Origin: Halocaridina rubra
Lineage: Eukaryota; Arthropoda; Malacostraca; Decapoda; Atyidae
Reading direction: 5' to 3'
Assembly: GCA_037179515.1 (NCBI GenBank)
Contig: JAXCGZ010022678.1
Span: 145,787 to 209,786 of the forward strand
DNA: 64,000 nucleotides
Position 1 is the stretch's first letter, and every line of letters begins with the position of its first letter. Below are positions 15,530 to 32,081 of this stretch, piece after piece. Under the pieces are notes generated by a model. The model ran no database searches. It was not told the origin of the DNA and saw only the letters and a list, made by a program, of their open reading frames with translations. Made by a program: the position numbers and the translations under genes.

Positions 15530-16105
15530 AAATCGATTAGGCCCAAGTCACCTATACACAATCTTCCTCCACTCATTCCTATCTCTTGCATACTATCTTC
15601 CCTACTCCACTTACAGTCCAGGTGCATCCAGTGTCCTTTTCACGACACCCATCCCTCTCATTCTAGGTCCTCCTCTTGGCTTTACTCCAACCACTTATGT
15701 ACTTCACATTCTCTTCGCCAATCGTTCATCACTTATCCTTTCCATGTGTCCAAATCATCTCAATACTCTCTGACAGCTTTCTTTCTACACCTTTTCTCTG
15801 CCCAACCTTCTCCTTCCTTACTATATCTATTCTAGATAAACCAATCATACTTCTCAAACACCGCATCTCCATTACATTCAACTTGTTATCATTCTCTCAT
15901 GCATTTTAAGTCTCTGCACTATACAATGCTGTCGGCACAATCACACCTTCATAAATCCCTCTCATTGCATTTATTCCTAAATACTTACATCTCATCACAC
16001 TTTTCAACCCATCTAGACATTTACTTGCTTCCTTTACTCTATGACTTACCTCAGCATCCATTCATCCATTTTTTGTCACGTTTGACCCCAGATACTTTTT
16101 TTTTT
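15530..16105 (-). pseudogene. RTE/BovB-like reverse transcriptase fragment
   Basis: Minus-strand reading from 16105 downwards gives KYLGSNVTKNGWMDAEVSHR, VKEASKCLDGLKSVMRCKYL, AMRGIYEGVIVPTALYSAET, then KLNVMEMRCLRSMIGLSRID and VRKEKVGQRKGVERKLSESI, followed by frames containing WGKIV. This is the conserved region after the catalytic core of RTE-type reverse transcriptases (KYLG.., PT.LYG.E.W, ..MEM+.LR...G..R.D..RN). The Trp expected after SAET is replaced by a stop and several frameshifts follow. Both ends are truncated; the upstream side stops at a T run at 16098. Confidence 0.75.
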
Positions 16106-18153
<2,048 letters not shown>

Positions 18154-18156
18154 CTG

Positions 18157-18282
18157 TTATTCGTTGCCAGAAGACTCATCTCTGCCACTATCATTACTTG
18201 AGTTTGAAGTCAATGTGACTGCCAATATAATAGTCAATATTAACACGCAGCATACGCCAATGAACAAGATTAGTAACTTCTT
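18157..18282 (-). CDS. Syx1A: Alternative last coding exon B of a syntaxin-1A-like gene (membrane anchor plus luminal tail)
   Basis: Minus-strand exon of 41 codons plus TAA, preceded by a long pyrimidine tract and CCAG (AG at 18283-18284). It opens in phase 0 with [16 protein letters not shown], has one hydrophobic span through about residue 24, and then, unlike exons A and C, a 17-residue polar tail [17 protein letters not shown]. For a tail-anchored SNARE that tail would face the vesicle lumen or cell exterior, and it contains two N-glycosylation sequons (NSS at residues 27-29, NDS at 30-32). The juxtamembrane double Cys resembles palmitoylation sites common in syntaxins, though position alone cannot prove modification. 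The opening KK and its phase match exon C, which supports alternative splicing of one gene. It could instead belong to another single-span protein, since no upstream exon is visible. Confidence 0.6.
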   Translation of the reverse strand, partial: KKLLILFIGVCCVLILTIILAVTLTSNSSNDSGRDESSGNE

Positions 18283-19784
<1,502 letters not shown>

Positions 19785-20155
19785 AAAATTTTTTGAGTGA
19801 CACCGGGACAGCCAAGAAAATTGCCCTCATCAGGTCCGGGCACAAAGAAAACATTAAGGCAAAGGAAAAGTAGAAGGTTAAAGACAAGGCAGAAATAAGG
19901 GAATGATACACAATAGGAGGAGGACAGGCTAAAAGAATAGTCGAAGTACTGAAAACCTAGAGATATGGCATGATTAGGCCCTAAGATAAAGATAGATCTG
20001 CTTTTTTAATCAGGAAAGACAGAAGGAGGAAGAGAGTTCCAGAGTCTAAAGGTGGAAGGGAAGAAGCAGTTGCCACACCAACCAATTCGCAAACTACAAT
20101 CTCCACACAGTACTTGTGAGACAAGGTCGCTATATGATTTTGTTTCCCGAAAAGC
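19785..20155 (-). mobile_element. Jockey-like LINE, 3'-end fragment (copy 3)
   Basis: Minus-strand 3' end: A run, then GTGACACCGGGACAG, GCCCTCATCAGGTCCGGGCAC, the stop-proximal region and antisense of the C-terminal RLWNSL block (AGAGTTCCAGAGTCTAAAGG), breaking off around 20150. It is more diverged than the copies at 13.8 and 26.2 kb. Confidence 0.85.
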
Positions 20156-20500
20156 ACGTGAATATTGTAAATATGGATAGTTATTGCTACGTAAGGAAAT
20201 TAAAAGAAATTTTGAGATCCCTAGTACTTTCTAGTATATGTAACTACTACTCATCTTCAGATGTAATTAATTTACAGAAATAAAAGAAGCAACATATATA
20301 CATACTGAGACAAGAGAAACAAGAGAAAAAGAAATACAGGGTGTATTAGCATCTCAACAAAGGAAATTTATCAATGGCAACAGTTTAAATTCTAGGTGGA
20401 ATGTTATATATTTCCTGCCATGGGCATGATAATGGAAGGGTCAATGCTGAGATTAACTAGAGTTTGTGGTAAATTAAGTGTGGTCTTTTGTGGAAGGAAA
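20156..20500 (+). repeat. Dispersed repeat X, copy 1, next to an AAT array
   Basis: Matches 58915-59234 in the same orientation and 60305-60575 in inverse orientation. Shared blocks: GGAAATT.AAAGAAATTTTGAGAT, AGTACTTTC.AGTATAT, CATCTTCAGA, AAAGAAGCAA.ATAT.TACAT, CATCTCAACAAAGGA. All three copies border an AAT/ATT array. No coding sense was found. Confidence 0.85.
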
Positions 20501-20757
20501 GGAAAATAATAAAAATGTTAATAAAATAAACAACAATACTGAAATAATAATAATAAAAAAAAATAATAATCATAATAAAAATAATATTAACAATAAACAA
20601 GAAAACAATAATAGTAATAATGATTATATTAAGTATACTATTACTACTGCTACTACATAAACAATAATAACATAATAATAATAATAATAATAAGAATGTA
20701 ATGATATTAACAATGGTACAGTAACAGTATTGAGAATCACTAAAAAATATTCATAAC

Positions 20758-20788
<31 letters not shown>

Positions 20789-20862
20789 TTAATAACAGTA
20801 AAATAATAATAATAGTAGTATACAATAATAGCAAATATAGTAATAATGCAAAATTAGCTGTA
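20501..20862. repeat. Imperfect (AAT)n array
   Basis: AAT/AAC-rich trinucleotide array with a 33-base pure AAT core near 20757. Lies directly after dispersed repeat X. Confidence 0.92.
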
Positions 20863-21707
<845 letters not shown>

Positions 21708-21849
21708 TGTATATATATTTGTGTGTGTGTGAAGATGATGGTGGTGTTGCTGAAATACAGGATAGAGTATTAAACAATCTGCTATTAACTAGAAGACACT
21801 AATTCTGTAACAACTCCTTACAATTCATGGCATTCTTCTAACAAATACT

Positions 21850-22175
21850 ATACAGAAACTCCCCTACCTATGAACAACGGAGTTACGAACATTCACATAT
21901 ACGAAAAAACCTACCAATTATCTACCCATGTATAAATGTATGTATAACTGTATGGTACTGTATTATTAAATTATTAGTACTGTATTAAAATCCATTAATA
22001 CTGTATACTTTATGTTTTACGTTGTAGTTAAGTATCTTTTGCCTATGTACTGTACATTACTGCATATGTTTGTACTGCACAGTACTATTGTTTACATAAG
22101 CACACCTTACGAACAATTCTACTTATGAACGGCGTTCTGGAACCTAACTCGTGTGAAAATTGGGGAGTATCTGTA
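21850..22175 (-). mobile_element. MITE-like element P, copy 1
   Basis: Ends are imperfect inverted repeats (AAACTCCCCTACCTATGAAC and AAATTGGGGAGTATCTGTA) with CTTACGAAC / GTTACGAAC near both. The block GGCGTTCTGGAACCTAACTCG near the right end is the reverse complement of GAGTTAGGTTCC near the left end of the copies at 22673 and 57936. The interior is AT-rich without coding capacity. A short non-autonomous DNA transposon is the best explanation. Confidence 0.75.
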
Positions 22176-22672
22176 CATCTTTTTCAACCAAGATACCTTC
22201 AGTTAAATAAAAATTTCTCATTTTGTTCAATTTGGTGCATTACACAAGGATAAGAGTTTGTTATCTCCCTCCGTCTACTTTACAACAAAGTTCTATTGGT
22301 TTCTACCAGTATTATATAGGAGTTTCATCCTAAATATTAGTTATACATTATTTCCAGGCATTCTTAAATTAGTATTAATATTTTGAATATTGCTTCTAAA
22401 GCACAACACTGAATACAGGTTTACAGTACCTACACACGTCATTCTAAAGCTCACGTTTTTCAATGTTACCAGTGATAAACAAAGTTGGCAGTGGTACACT
22501 CATGGTACCCATAATTATATATGTAAAAATACTTTGTTTTCTGGCAAAGTAAAAAGCTATCTAAGATGAGAGGGGAAAAATGTTCACTCTTTAAAGAGTT
22601 TGTTGTGCATATCATAAAAGCCAACTAAAAGGATAGGGGACTGTGGGGGCAGGTAATTCCTAAAGCCTGATA
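22176..22672. other. No gene seen
   Basis: AT-rich sequence between two copies of MITE-like element P; nothing recognised. Confidence 0.45.
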
Positions 22673-23700
22673 TAGAAACTCCCCTACTTATGGACGAGTT
22701 AGGTTCCGGAAGTCCATTCATTAGTAGAATTGTTCATATTTGTGTTTAGATAAAAAAGTATACTGCACAGTACATACATATGAACTACTGTACAGTACTT
22801 AAGCTAGAGACACTTAACTACTACATAAAATATGGGCATACAGTATTAATGAAAATTAATGTGTTCATTAGTTAATATTTTGTAGGTACCGTACTGTATA
22901 TATATTGGTGAAGCACTAGACAGGACTTCAGTTATTACATTAGGTTCCAAGACTCTTTGTTTCATATATTCCTGGTGAAGAGTGATGAGATTCTTCTCCC
23001 AAAGGGTTAATAGCTCTCTTCCCCAGAAATGTCTTATACAAGGAAATATCTTTAGTATAGGTTAGATTGAAATATGAACTGAAAACACTTTTCCAGTAAA
23101 GTGTCTTCAGCAAAGATTATTTTGAACTTTGTGTGCAACACTGATGCTTCACCAACATATGAAATATCCTGAGATTTTTTCACTATCATTTAATTTTTAT
23201 CAAACCTTGGAAAAGCACCAAGGCATAGCAAGTACTGAACAATCTTTGCTGAAGACACTTTTCTGGAAAAAGATATATGGGTATCTTTGGAAGAGGAACG
23301 TCCTGGTTTTCGTCTTTTTTCATGAGATTTGTTTTCATCAAGGAATATTTCATAACGTGGTAATGAAAGTTGACATTTCAAAGCAAAAAATACTTCAATG
23401 TTGAAGACATTTCTAGAGAAGAGAACTAATAACTCTGGGAGAAGAATCTATCACTATTTGCAACTGGGATATCTGGAACAATGGGTTCTGGAACCTTGTT
23501 TACAGTCCTTTCTGATGATTCTAAACTACTATATAAAACATAAAGTATACAGTCTTAATAAATTTTAATACAGTAATAATAATATATTAATTCAGTATAG
23601 TAATACATACATTAATACATGGGTAGGTAATGGGTAAATATTGTTCGTATCTGAGAATGTTTGTAACTAGGTTGTTTGTAAGTAATGAAGTGTCTGTATT
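22673..23700 (+). mobile_element. MITE-like element P, copy 2, with a foldback insertion
   Basis: Left part (22673-22895) begins AACTCCCCTACTTATGGACG and contains GAGTTAGGTTCCGGAAGTCC and CACTTAACTACTACATAAAA, as in the 57.9-kb copy. Right part (23530-23700) contains ATACATACATTAATACATGG and GTTTGTAAGTAATGAAGTGT, also shared. Between them lie about 630 bp absent from the other copies and organised as an imperfect palindrome. Confidence 0.75.
22900..23528. repeat. Imperfect foldback (inverted repeat) segment
   Basis: Left-arm blocks at about 22996-23037 (TTCTCCCAAAGGGTTAATAG ... AGAAATGTCTT) and 23089-23118 (TTTTCCAGTAAAGTGTCTTC ...) return inverted at about 23404-23445 and 23243-23272, and GGTTCC blocks mirror each other near 22953 and 23490. 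The order is that of one long hairpin with unequal arms. The minus strand of the right arm has a 63-codon open frame without a recognised domain. Confidence 0.75.
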
Positions 23701-23869
23701 CTATTGTTCTTTCACATAAGGAACTGATAAGAGTATGAATGGATAAAGCACGATGAAGCTTTGCCTCTCAATTATTGATACAGTAGAGGTCACCTTGCTG
23801 ACCAGCACACCATGGCATCTTGTATTAAATTGTGTATGCACCAAATGGTATTACTCTAATTTTGCTCAC
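23701..23869. other. No gene seen
   Basis: Short AT-rich gap between element P and a CR1 relic. Confidence 0.4.
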
Positions 23870-24730
23870 AAGAATAATGCCCTATGTTCATAACTCCCCG
23901 TCTCCTAGTCGAGTTCATTTTTGCTCAGTAACACTTATATTTATCCCTTGAAACATGAGTGTATTTGGCATTTACTGAATCCTTACTTAGTTAATTTCAA
24001 GTATCAAGTATTCTCACACTAAAAAAATACCTCCTCACATACTGCAAAGAAGTTTTCTAGCTATCTTTCAAAGTATGACCTCTTAAATCCACAGCCACCC
24101 ATATAAAAACCTCGTTCCCTATCCACTCTGTCAAAATCATGAGGGAATTTAAAAATAACTACCATAGACCCCTTCCATCTTCTAGCCTCATAGCATATCA
24201 TTGAACTTTCATCAATTTATTATTACGCTTTTTTAGCGTGGATTCCAGAAGGTTGCTAGATATTCAAGATTAAACCTCAAATACGTCACTTACATATTTC
24301 TGAGCATTTCCTAGCACATATGCCTGTAAAATCACCCTTGTGTTTGGTGAGAAAGCATATGCTGCCTTCACTTTACCATTTATATGCATTTCTAAAGACT
24401 AATCTACCAAAACTTTTACCCGTAGATTTCTTCTGCTATTAAATACCCAAACAAGGGCCTTCTTATATCCTATATCTTATTTCCTATGTGGAACAGTACA
24501 AAAGGTCTTCTGAAAGTCTAAGAATGCATAATCTGCCCCAGCTTCTCTTTCTTGTAAGATTAGGCTTACATCATAAATTTGTGCTAGGTGTGTTAGTAAA
24601 GACTTGCCTTCTTTGAAGCCATGACATCTCACTGAGAAAAAATTAAAGCACTCAAAGTGATGACAAATATGTATGTCCATGCATGCACATACAAACTTCT
24701 CAAATTTGTATGTGTATGCATGCAAAGTTA
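23870..24730 (-). pseudogene. CR1-like LINE relic, internally deleted
   Basis: Diverged minus-strand copy of the same family as 11654-13795. It aligns in order with the 3' UTR and C-terminus (CTTTCAAAGTATGACCTC, TCCCTATCCACTCTGTCA), the WNP..K block, then jumps at about 24480 straight to the DFQKTFCTVPH region and RCHGFKEGKSLLTH. The active-site and GVPQGSVL parts between them are deleted. Stops are frequent. Confidence 0.8.
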
Positions 24731-25684
24731 TCTATATATACAAATAACAGCAACGAATTGCTCTCGGTTTATGCTAAAATGGAATCAGATGATCCTGACC
24801 AAGAGTACCTAAAATTGCCCATAGAACAATAGGTGCTTGACAATCTTGTACAGGACTTTCTTTAGAAAGTAAGGGGATCACATACTGTACTGGAAAAAAA
24901 GTTTTCCATCAGAGCAACTGAAACATCCGAATAGTTTTTAAAATTTGTCCAGAGGACTATTTACACCACTTGCAATGACATCTTTTTTAAATTATGGTAA
25001 CCAAGATTAGATACCTCTACCAAATGAAAAAGGGGGCTCTTCACCTTTTATTCGGAAATAATGACACACCCCAAAAGACTAGACTAAGGAAAGTACAACA
25101 TAGGCCAAAAAAATAAAAAAAATAAATTAAAAAAAACAAACAAACAAAAACACCGGAGTAAATACACCAATTGAAAATAAGGTAAGACATGGCACACCTC
25201 TCTTTAAAATACAGTACTCTCATAAATATGCTCTACTGCTTATTCTTAGAACAAGGGATATACATTATCCAAAAATATTGAGGATAAAAAGCACAGTTGA
25301 ACTGCTAAGGCTAGTCATCTTAAACACAAAAGAGTTTGCTCCCAAAACATTTTTCTTAAATATAGTCAAAGAGCAGAACACACCATACAGATGGTAACTC
25401 GGTACATAAATTCTCATTTTTTTTAATTACAGATATTCCATTTAGTAACTAAAGTAAAACAATAGTCAAGAAATTCCCAATGTCTTGCGACACATCACTA
25501 TAAACAAAATCCTGTGGTGAAAACTACACAAAAATAAAAAACAGGGTGACGTCAAACCTTGTTTACAGCAACTAAGCAAGAGAGAATACTGTCAACACAC
25601 TACACCATACATAATTACAAAGAAGCATTTTACAAGATATAACACTTACTGTACAAAATCCAACCAAAAATCCATCCATCCATA
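24731..25684. other. No gene seen
   Basis: AT-rich, with A-rich tracts near 25110-25150. No recognised structure. Confidence 0.45.
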
Positions 25685-25910
25685 TACCAAAACCACATTT
25701 CCCCTTATAAGGGGGGTGGCTGAGTCAAACTTTGACTCTTTGTGGGAAGTAAATACAGAGGAGGGAATTCCCAATCCCCTTGCTCTGCCCCATTTAGTCG
25801 ACTTTTACGACACGCAGGGGAAAACGGAGGAAGTATTCTTTTCTCCCTCCTTCTGGGAGCGGGGCAACATTAAAAAGTCTCTTTTCACAAATCCTAATGT
25901 GTAAAGAATA
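25685..25910 (+). repeat. GC-richer block, probable dispersed repeat
   Basis: Stands out from its AT-rich surroundings. Contains CCCATTTAGTCGACTTTTACGACACGCAGGGG, split here by length: CCCATTTAGTCGACTTTTAC at about 25790, then GACACGCAGGGG, followed by a TATTCTTTTCTCCCTCC-type tail. A core of this kind (TTAGTCGNCTTTTACGACA) recurs in dispersed repeats of several invertebrate genomes as far as I recall. A 62-codon open frame (25716-25904) crosses it but has no recognised domain. Confidence 0.5.
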
Positions 25911-25995
25911 TATGAGAGAGGTCTTACTCAAGTGTTGATAGAAAAGAAAGTATTTGCAATCTATTTATATAAAAACATTGTCTAATCCTCTCAAC

Positions 25996-26155
25996 ATACA
26001 GCTGAAGGTGTTTTAAGCTTAAATAGGTCTGCCCAGGACAGTTCGATGTTAAGTCTTCCTTCAGTTACGGTTCTTTTTCTATGCCTACAGCTACACTGAA
26101 TATTCTTGGATATTCATCACACATCTTTTATTCCTTCACATCTGACAACTCATTT
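25996..26155 (+). mobile_element. SINE, 5' half (interrupted by a LINE)
   Basis: CAGCTGAAGGTGTTTTAAGC, GGACAGTTCGATGTTAAGTC, CTACACTGAATATTCTTGG and CACATCTTTTATTCC follow the order of the full copy at 31550, but the first ~25 bases of the SINE are missing. Sequence breaks off at GACAACTCATTTT, where the LINE fragment begins. Confidence 0.85.
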
Positions 26156-26803
26156 TATTTATTTTTTTTTAAGAGTGTGACACCGGGATAGGCAGAAACT
26201 GCCCTCATCAACAAAGGCCCGGGCACGAGAAAATACCAAGACGAAGGAAAAGAAAAAGTTAAGGGCAAGGCAGAGATGAGGTAATGTCACACAAAGGAAA
26301 ACGACAGACAGAAAAAACAGTCAAAGTAAAGAGGACCCAGAGATATGGAGGACTAGGCTCTGAGATGACGATAGATCTGCTTTTTGAAGGATGAAAGGTC
26401 ATAAGAATTAGGAAAGACAGAAGGAGGAAGAGAGTTCCAGAGTCTGGAGGTAGATGGGAAGAAGCAGTCGCTGCACCGACCAATCCGCGAGCTACAAATC
26501 TCCACACAGTACCTGTGAGATGAGGCCGCTTGGCGAGTGTTACGCGGCCTCGGCAGTGGAGGAGGGATGCAACTCGCCAACTCATCAGAGCAGCGATGGA
26601 AGTAGTAGCGATAGAAAAGTGAAAGGGAAGATACCTTACGGCGAAGAGAGAGAGAATCCAGGTTAGAAGTAAGAGAAGGATCATTAATGAGTATGACTGC
26701 TTTAGATTGAACCCTATCAAGAAGATAAGGAAAGGAAGAAGCACCCCAGATGTGTGAGCAGTATTCTAAGCAGGGGCGGATAAGACCTTTGTAAATTTTA
26801 AAT
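26156..26803 (-). mobile_element. Jockey-like LINE, 3' fragment (copy 2), inside a SINE
   Basis: Minus-strand copy of the last ~650 bp of the LINE at 13.8 kb. T run at 26160, GTGTGACACCGGGATAGGCAG, then antisense of the coding end. The C-terminal coding part (PSTSRLWNSLPPSVFP ... HLRA) reads in frame from about 26580 to 26353, almost identical to copy 1. It is truncated at its 5' side in AAAATTTACAAAGG and joins the 3' half of a SINE. Confidence 0.9.
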
Positions 26804-26904
26804 TCTTCGTGCCCAGGCCTGATGAGGGCTGTTTTATTTTAACATTTTTTTTTGGCTCGTCCTGGTGTCACAATCATAATAAAAAAAAAAAAAAAAAAAA
26901 AAAA
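26804..26904 (+). mobile_element. SINE, 3' half
   Basis: TTCTTCGTGCCCAGGCCTGA, TGAGGGCTGTTTTATTTTAA, GGCTCGTCCTGGTGTCACAA followed by an A run: the 3' tail of the SINE whose 5' half is at 25996-26155. Confidence 0.88.
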
Positions 26905-28830
<1,926 letters not shown>

Positions 28831-29726
28831 ACCCCTCGCTATATCGTGGTTCACCTATCGCGAATTCAGTGCATCACAGTTTTTTTTTTGGTGATTTTTT
28901 TTTTCTGGGTATATGCGAAAATATTGAAAAAATAAAAATTTTCAGTATTTTCATTATTCTATTGAAAACCAAAATTTTCATTATTCTCTTGATAAAAAAA
29001 TTTATTTTCCAGCCTAAGAATAATAAAACAGTAAGAAGTAGTAAAAAAAACATAAATTTGAACATGTAACTCTGCACCATAGAAAGTACAATACCGGTAT
29101 CAGCGTTTCAGATAACGCAAAGGGTTGCACCTACGTGAGCTAGCATATATTAAAATTTCCAGTAGTTTCATTATTTTATTGATAAAAAAACATATTTCTT
29201 AGCCTAAGAATAATAAAACAGTAAAAAAAAAGTAAAAAACATAAATACTCAGAGTATTGCACCATGTAAAATATGATACCGGTATCAGCGTTTCGGAAAA
29301 CAAAAAGGGTCGCAACTACGTGAGCTAGTACATATTGAAATTTTCATTATTTTATTGATAAAAAACATATTTCCTAGCCTAAGAGTAATAAAACAGCAAA
29401 AAATAGTAAAAAACATAAATTCAAACATATAGACTCAAAGCATTGCACCATGTGAAATACTGTATGATAATGTACACTGTATTGGTGTCTTGGAAAACGC
29501 AATGGCTCGCACCTACGTGAGATAGTTCATGGAATGCTATTGGCTGAAAGGGTGAGAGACGACGAATCACAGATTTGTTTTTCTGTATGTTCTGTATCAT
29601 GGGGTCTGATTGGCTCTTTGAGTGAAGCTTGCTTCTCCCACCATCTTCCATTGTCTCGCCTCACTCATTCAGTCTAACTAACATGTGCGCAGTTCACGTT
29701 GTGCTTATCAATATATTATGCTTCAG

Positions 29727-30280
29727 GGGTTCTTTCGATAACAGTCTCCTATGCCTCAACAGACTCCTCTTTAATTTCAAGCGGCTCCTGCAGATCTTCT
29801 TTAACGTCTGATTTACAAGAGATTTCCTCTACTGGAGGAGCTCCAGTATCAATTCCTTTAACTAAACAGACTCCTCTTTAATTTCAATTGACTCCAGAAG
29901 ATCTTCTTTAACGTCTGATTTACAAGAGATTTCCTCTAATGGGGGAGCATCAGTATCAATTCCCTTGTTTTAACATACTCCTCTTTAATTTCAAGTGGCT
30001 TCTGCATATCTTCTTGAACGTGTGATTTAAAAGAGATTTCCTCTACTGGGGGAGCACTAGTGTCATTTTCACAGTTTTCAATGCCATCCACTTCCATCAT
30101 AGAAGGAGAAGGAACTCAATTGGTTTCTGAGGACTGACCTGAATTGAGACCAGTTTGTGCAAAGTCCAAAATATACTGTATTTCAAAATATCACTGATAG
30201 GATACTTGGCCTCTCCACTTCCATATTTTTCATAATGGTTTTCATAAGTACTGTGTATTCAATTCACTTCATAACTTAGC
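29727..30280 (-). pseudogene. Gene-like fragment captured inside a Tigger element
   Basis: On the minus strand an ATG at 30100 opens MMEVDGIENCENDTSAPPVE and continues EISFKSHVQEDMQKPLEIKE. Two further related units follow at a period of about 107 bp, each encoding a variant of APPxEEISCKSDVKEDLxE with an EIKEES end. The acidic, Lys/Glu-rich reading and its repetition look like protein coding sequence of host type, for example the linker-like N-terminus of a regulatory protein, but I cannot assign a family. The units are joined with +1 shifts and one in-frame stop, so the frame is broken. Upstream (30105-30280) a CAATTCAG gives a possible 3' splice site. It has no counterpart in the other Tigger copies here. 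Confidence 0.55.
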
Positions 30281-30286
30281 CACAAG

Positions 30287-30430
30287 GAAATCAAAGAACC
30301 TGGCCTTACACTTGAACGTCTGGCAGCCATGTATGAACACGTGAAAGCACTCCAACAACTCTCACAAGAACAAGATGATAATATGGTTCGTTCGGTGACC
30401 TTCTGCAATCTTCTCAACAATGCCATGTAA
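30287..30430 (+). pseudogene. Tigger transposase, C-terminal remnant
   Basis: A 47-codon frame plus stop reads EIKEPGLTLERLAAMYEHVK, then ALQQLSQEQDDNMVRSVTF. It matches the acidic C-terminal region of the transposase at 38367-38870 (EPGLTLERLAAMYEHFKAL). The catalytic and DNA-binding parts are gone from this element. Confidence 0.88.
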
Positions 30431-30661
30431 TTACCACCTCGTTCACGGTAAGTTTACCTATCACTTTCATATAAATTTACGCTTTCATGCTGTTATTAAT
30501 AAAGTAAAAGGTGGTTTGTTAATAGTACAGGGAGGGTTTATACAGCAAATGTAAAAATAAATGTAAAATACCTATGTATATAGGTTGATCCTACTTCGCG
30601 GAAATTCACCTATCGCGGTTGGTCCAAGAACCGAACCCCCGCGATAAACGAGGGGTTACTG

Positions 30662-30793
<132 letters not shown>

Positions 30794-31549
30794 TAATCCT
30801 TCGCTCTATCGCGTTTCTTCCCTCGCGAATTCACTGTATCGTGATTTTTTTGGCAATTTTTTTTTTTGTGGGTATATGCAAAAATATTAAAATATTAAAT
30901 AAATAAAAATTTTCAGTATTTTCATTTTTTATTGGAAAAACAAATTTCATTATTTAATTGATAAAAAAATTTATTTCCCAGCCTAAGAATAATAAAACAG
31001 TAAGAAATAGTAAAAAAACATAAATTGTAACATGTAACTCTGCACCATAGAAAGTACTATACCGGTATCAGCGTTTCGGAAAACGCAAAGGGTCGCACCT
31101 ACGTGAGCTAGCATATATTAAAATTTCCAGTAGTTTCATGATTTTATTGATAAAAAAACGTATTTCTTAGCCTAAGAATAATAAAACAGTAAAAAATAGT
31201 AAAAAACATAAATACTAACAGTATTGCACCATGTAAATACGATACCGGCATCAGCGTTTTGGAAAACGAAAAGGGTCGCACCTACGTGAGCTAGTACATA
31301 TTGAAATTTTCATTATTTTATTGATAAAACAAGTATTTCCTAGCCTAAGAGTAATAAAACAGTAAAAATAGTAAAAAACATAAATTTAGATATATAACTC
31401 ACAGTATTGCATCATGTGAAATACTGTCCGATAGCGTACAATGTATTGGGGTCGCACCTACGTGAGCTAGCATATATTAAAATTTCCAGAAAGAAGGAAA
31501 AAGGTTTACGGATGTCGGCCGCTATTTTGGCCTCAATGAATACTTCATG

Positions 31550-31879
31550 TAGTAGGTTGGCTCATGGCACCAGCCGCCCATTGCGATACTACAGCTGAAG
31601 GTTTTTTGAACTTAAATAGGTCTGTCCAGGACAGTTCGATGTTAAGTCTTCCTTCAGTCACGGTTCTTTTTCTATGCCTACAGCTACACTGAATATTCTT
31701 GGATATTCATCACACATCTCTTATTATCCCTTTACATCTGACAAGTCATTAAACTCTCCATCTCTGTTTCTCTTTACTTTAAGTATTCTTCGTGCCCAGG
31801 CCCGATGAGGGCTGTTTTATTTTATAATTTTTTTTGGCCTGTCCTGGTGTCACAATCATTAAAAAAAAAAAAAAAAAAA
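31550..31879 (+). mobile_element. SINE, full-length copy
   Basis: Begins TAGTAGGTTGGCTCATGGCA, has CAGTTCGATG near 31633, ATTCTTGGATATTCATCACA, and ends CTTCGTGCCCAGGCCCGATG .. GGCCTGTCCTGGTGTCACAA plus a 20-base A run. TAG.AGGTTGG could be a pol III A box and AGTTCGATG a B box remnant, but their spacing is wide, so a tRNA origin is only possible. The last ~70 bases resemble the jockey-like LINE 3' end. The SINE sits at the junction where the transposase is deleted. Confidence 0.85.
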
Positions 31880-32081
31880 GCCGTAAAGCTGTTATTGGCT
31901 GCAGAATAATTTCCTCTGGCATCTACAAACGTCATTACCACCTCATTCACGGTAAGTTTACCTATCACATACATATAAATTTGTGTTGCATGCTGTTATT
32001 TATAAGGTAAAGGGTGGTTTTTTAACAGTGCAGGGAGGGTTTATACAGTAAACGCAAAAATAATTGTAAAATACCTATGTA

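Noticed and set aside
31550..31640. tRNA gene at the SINE 5' end
   Set aside because: Only loose A-box and B-box resemblance with wide spacing; no cloverleaf could be drawn, so it is not called as a tRNA.
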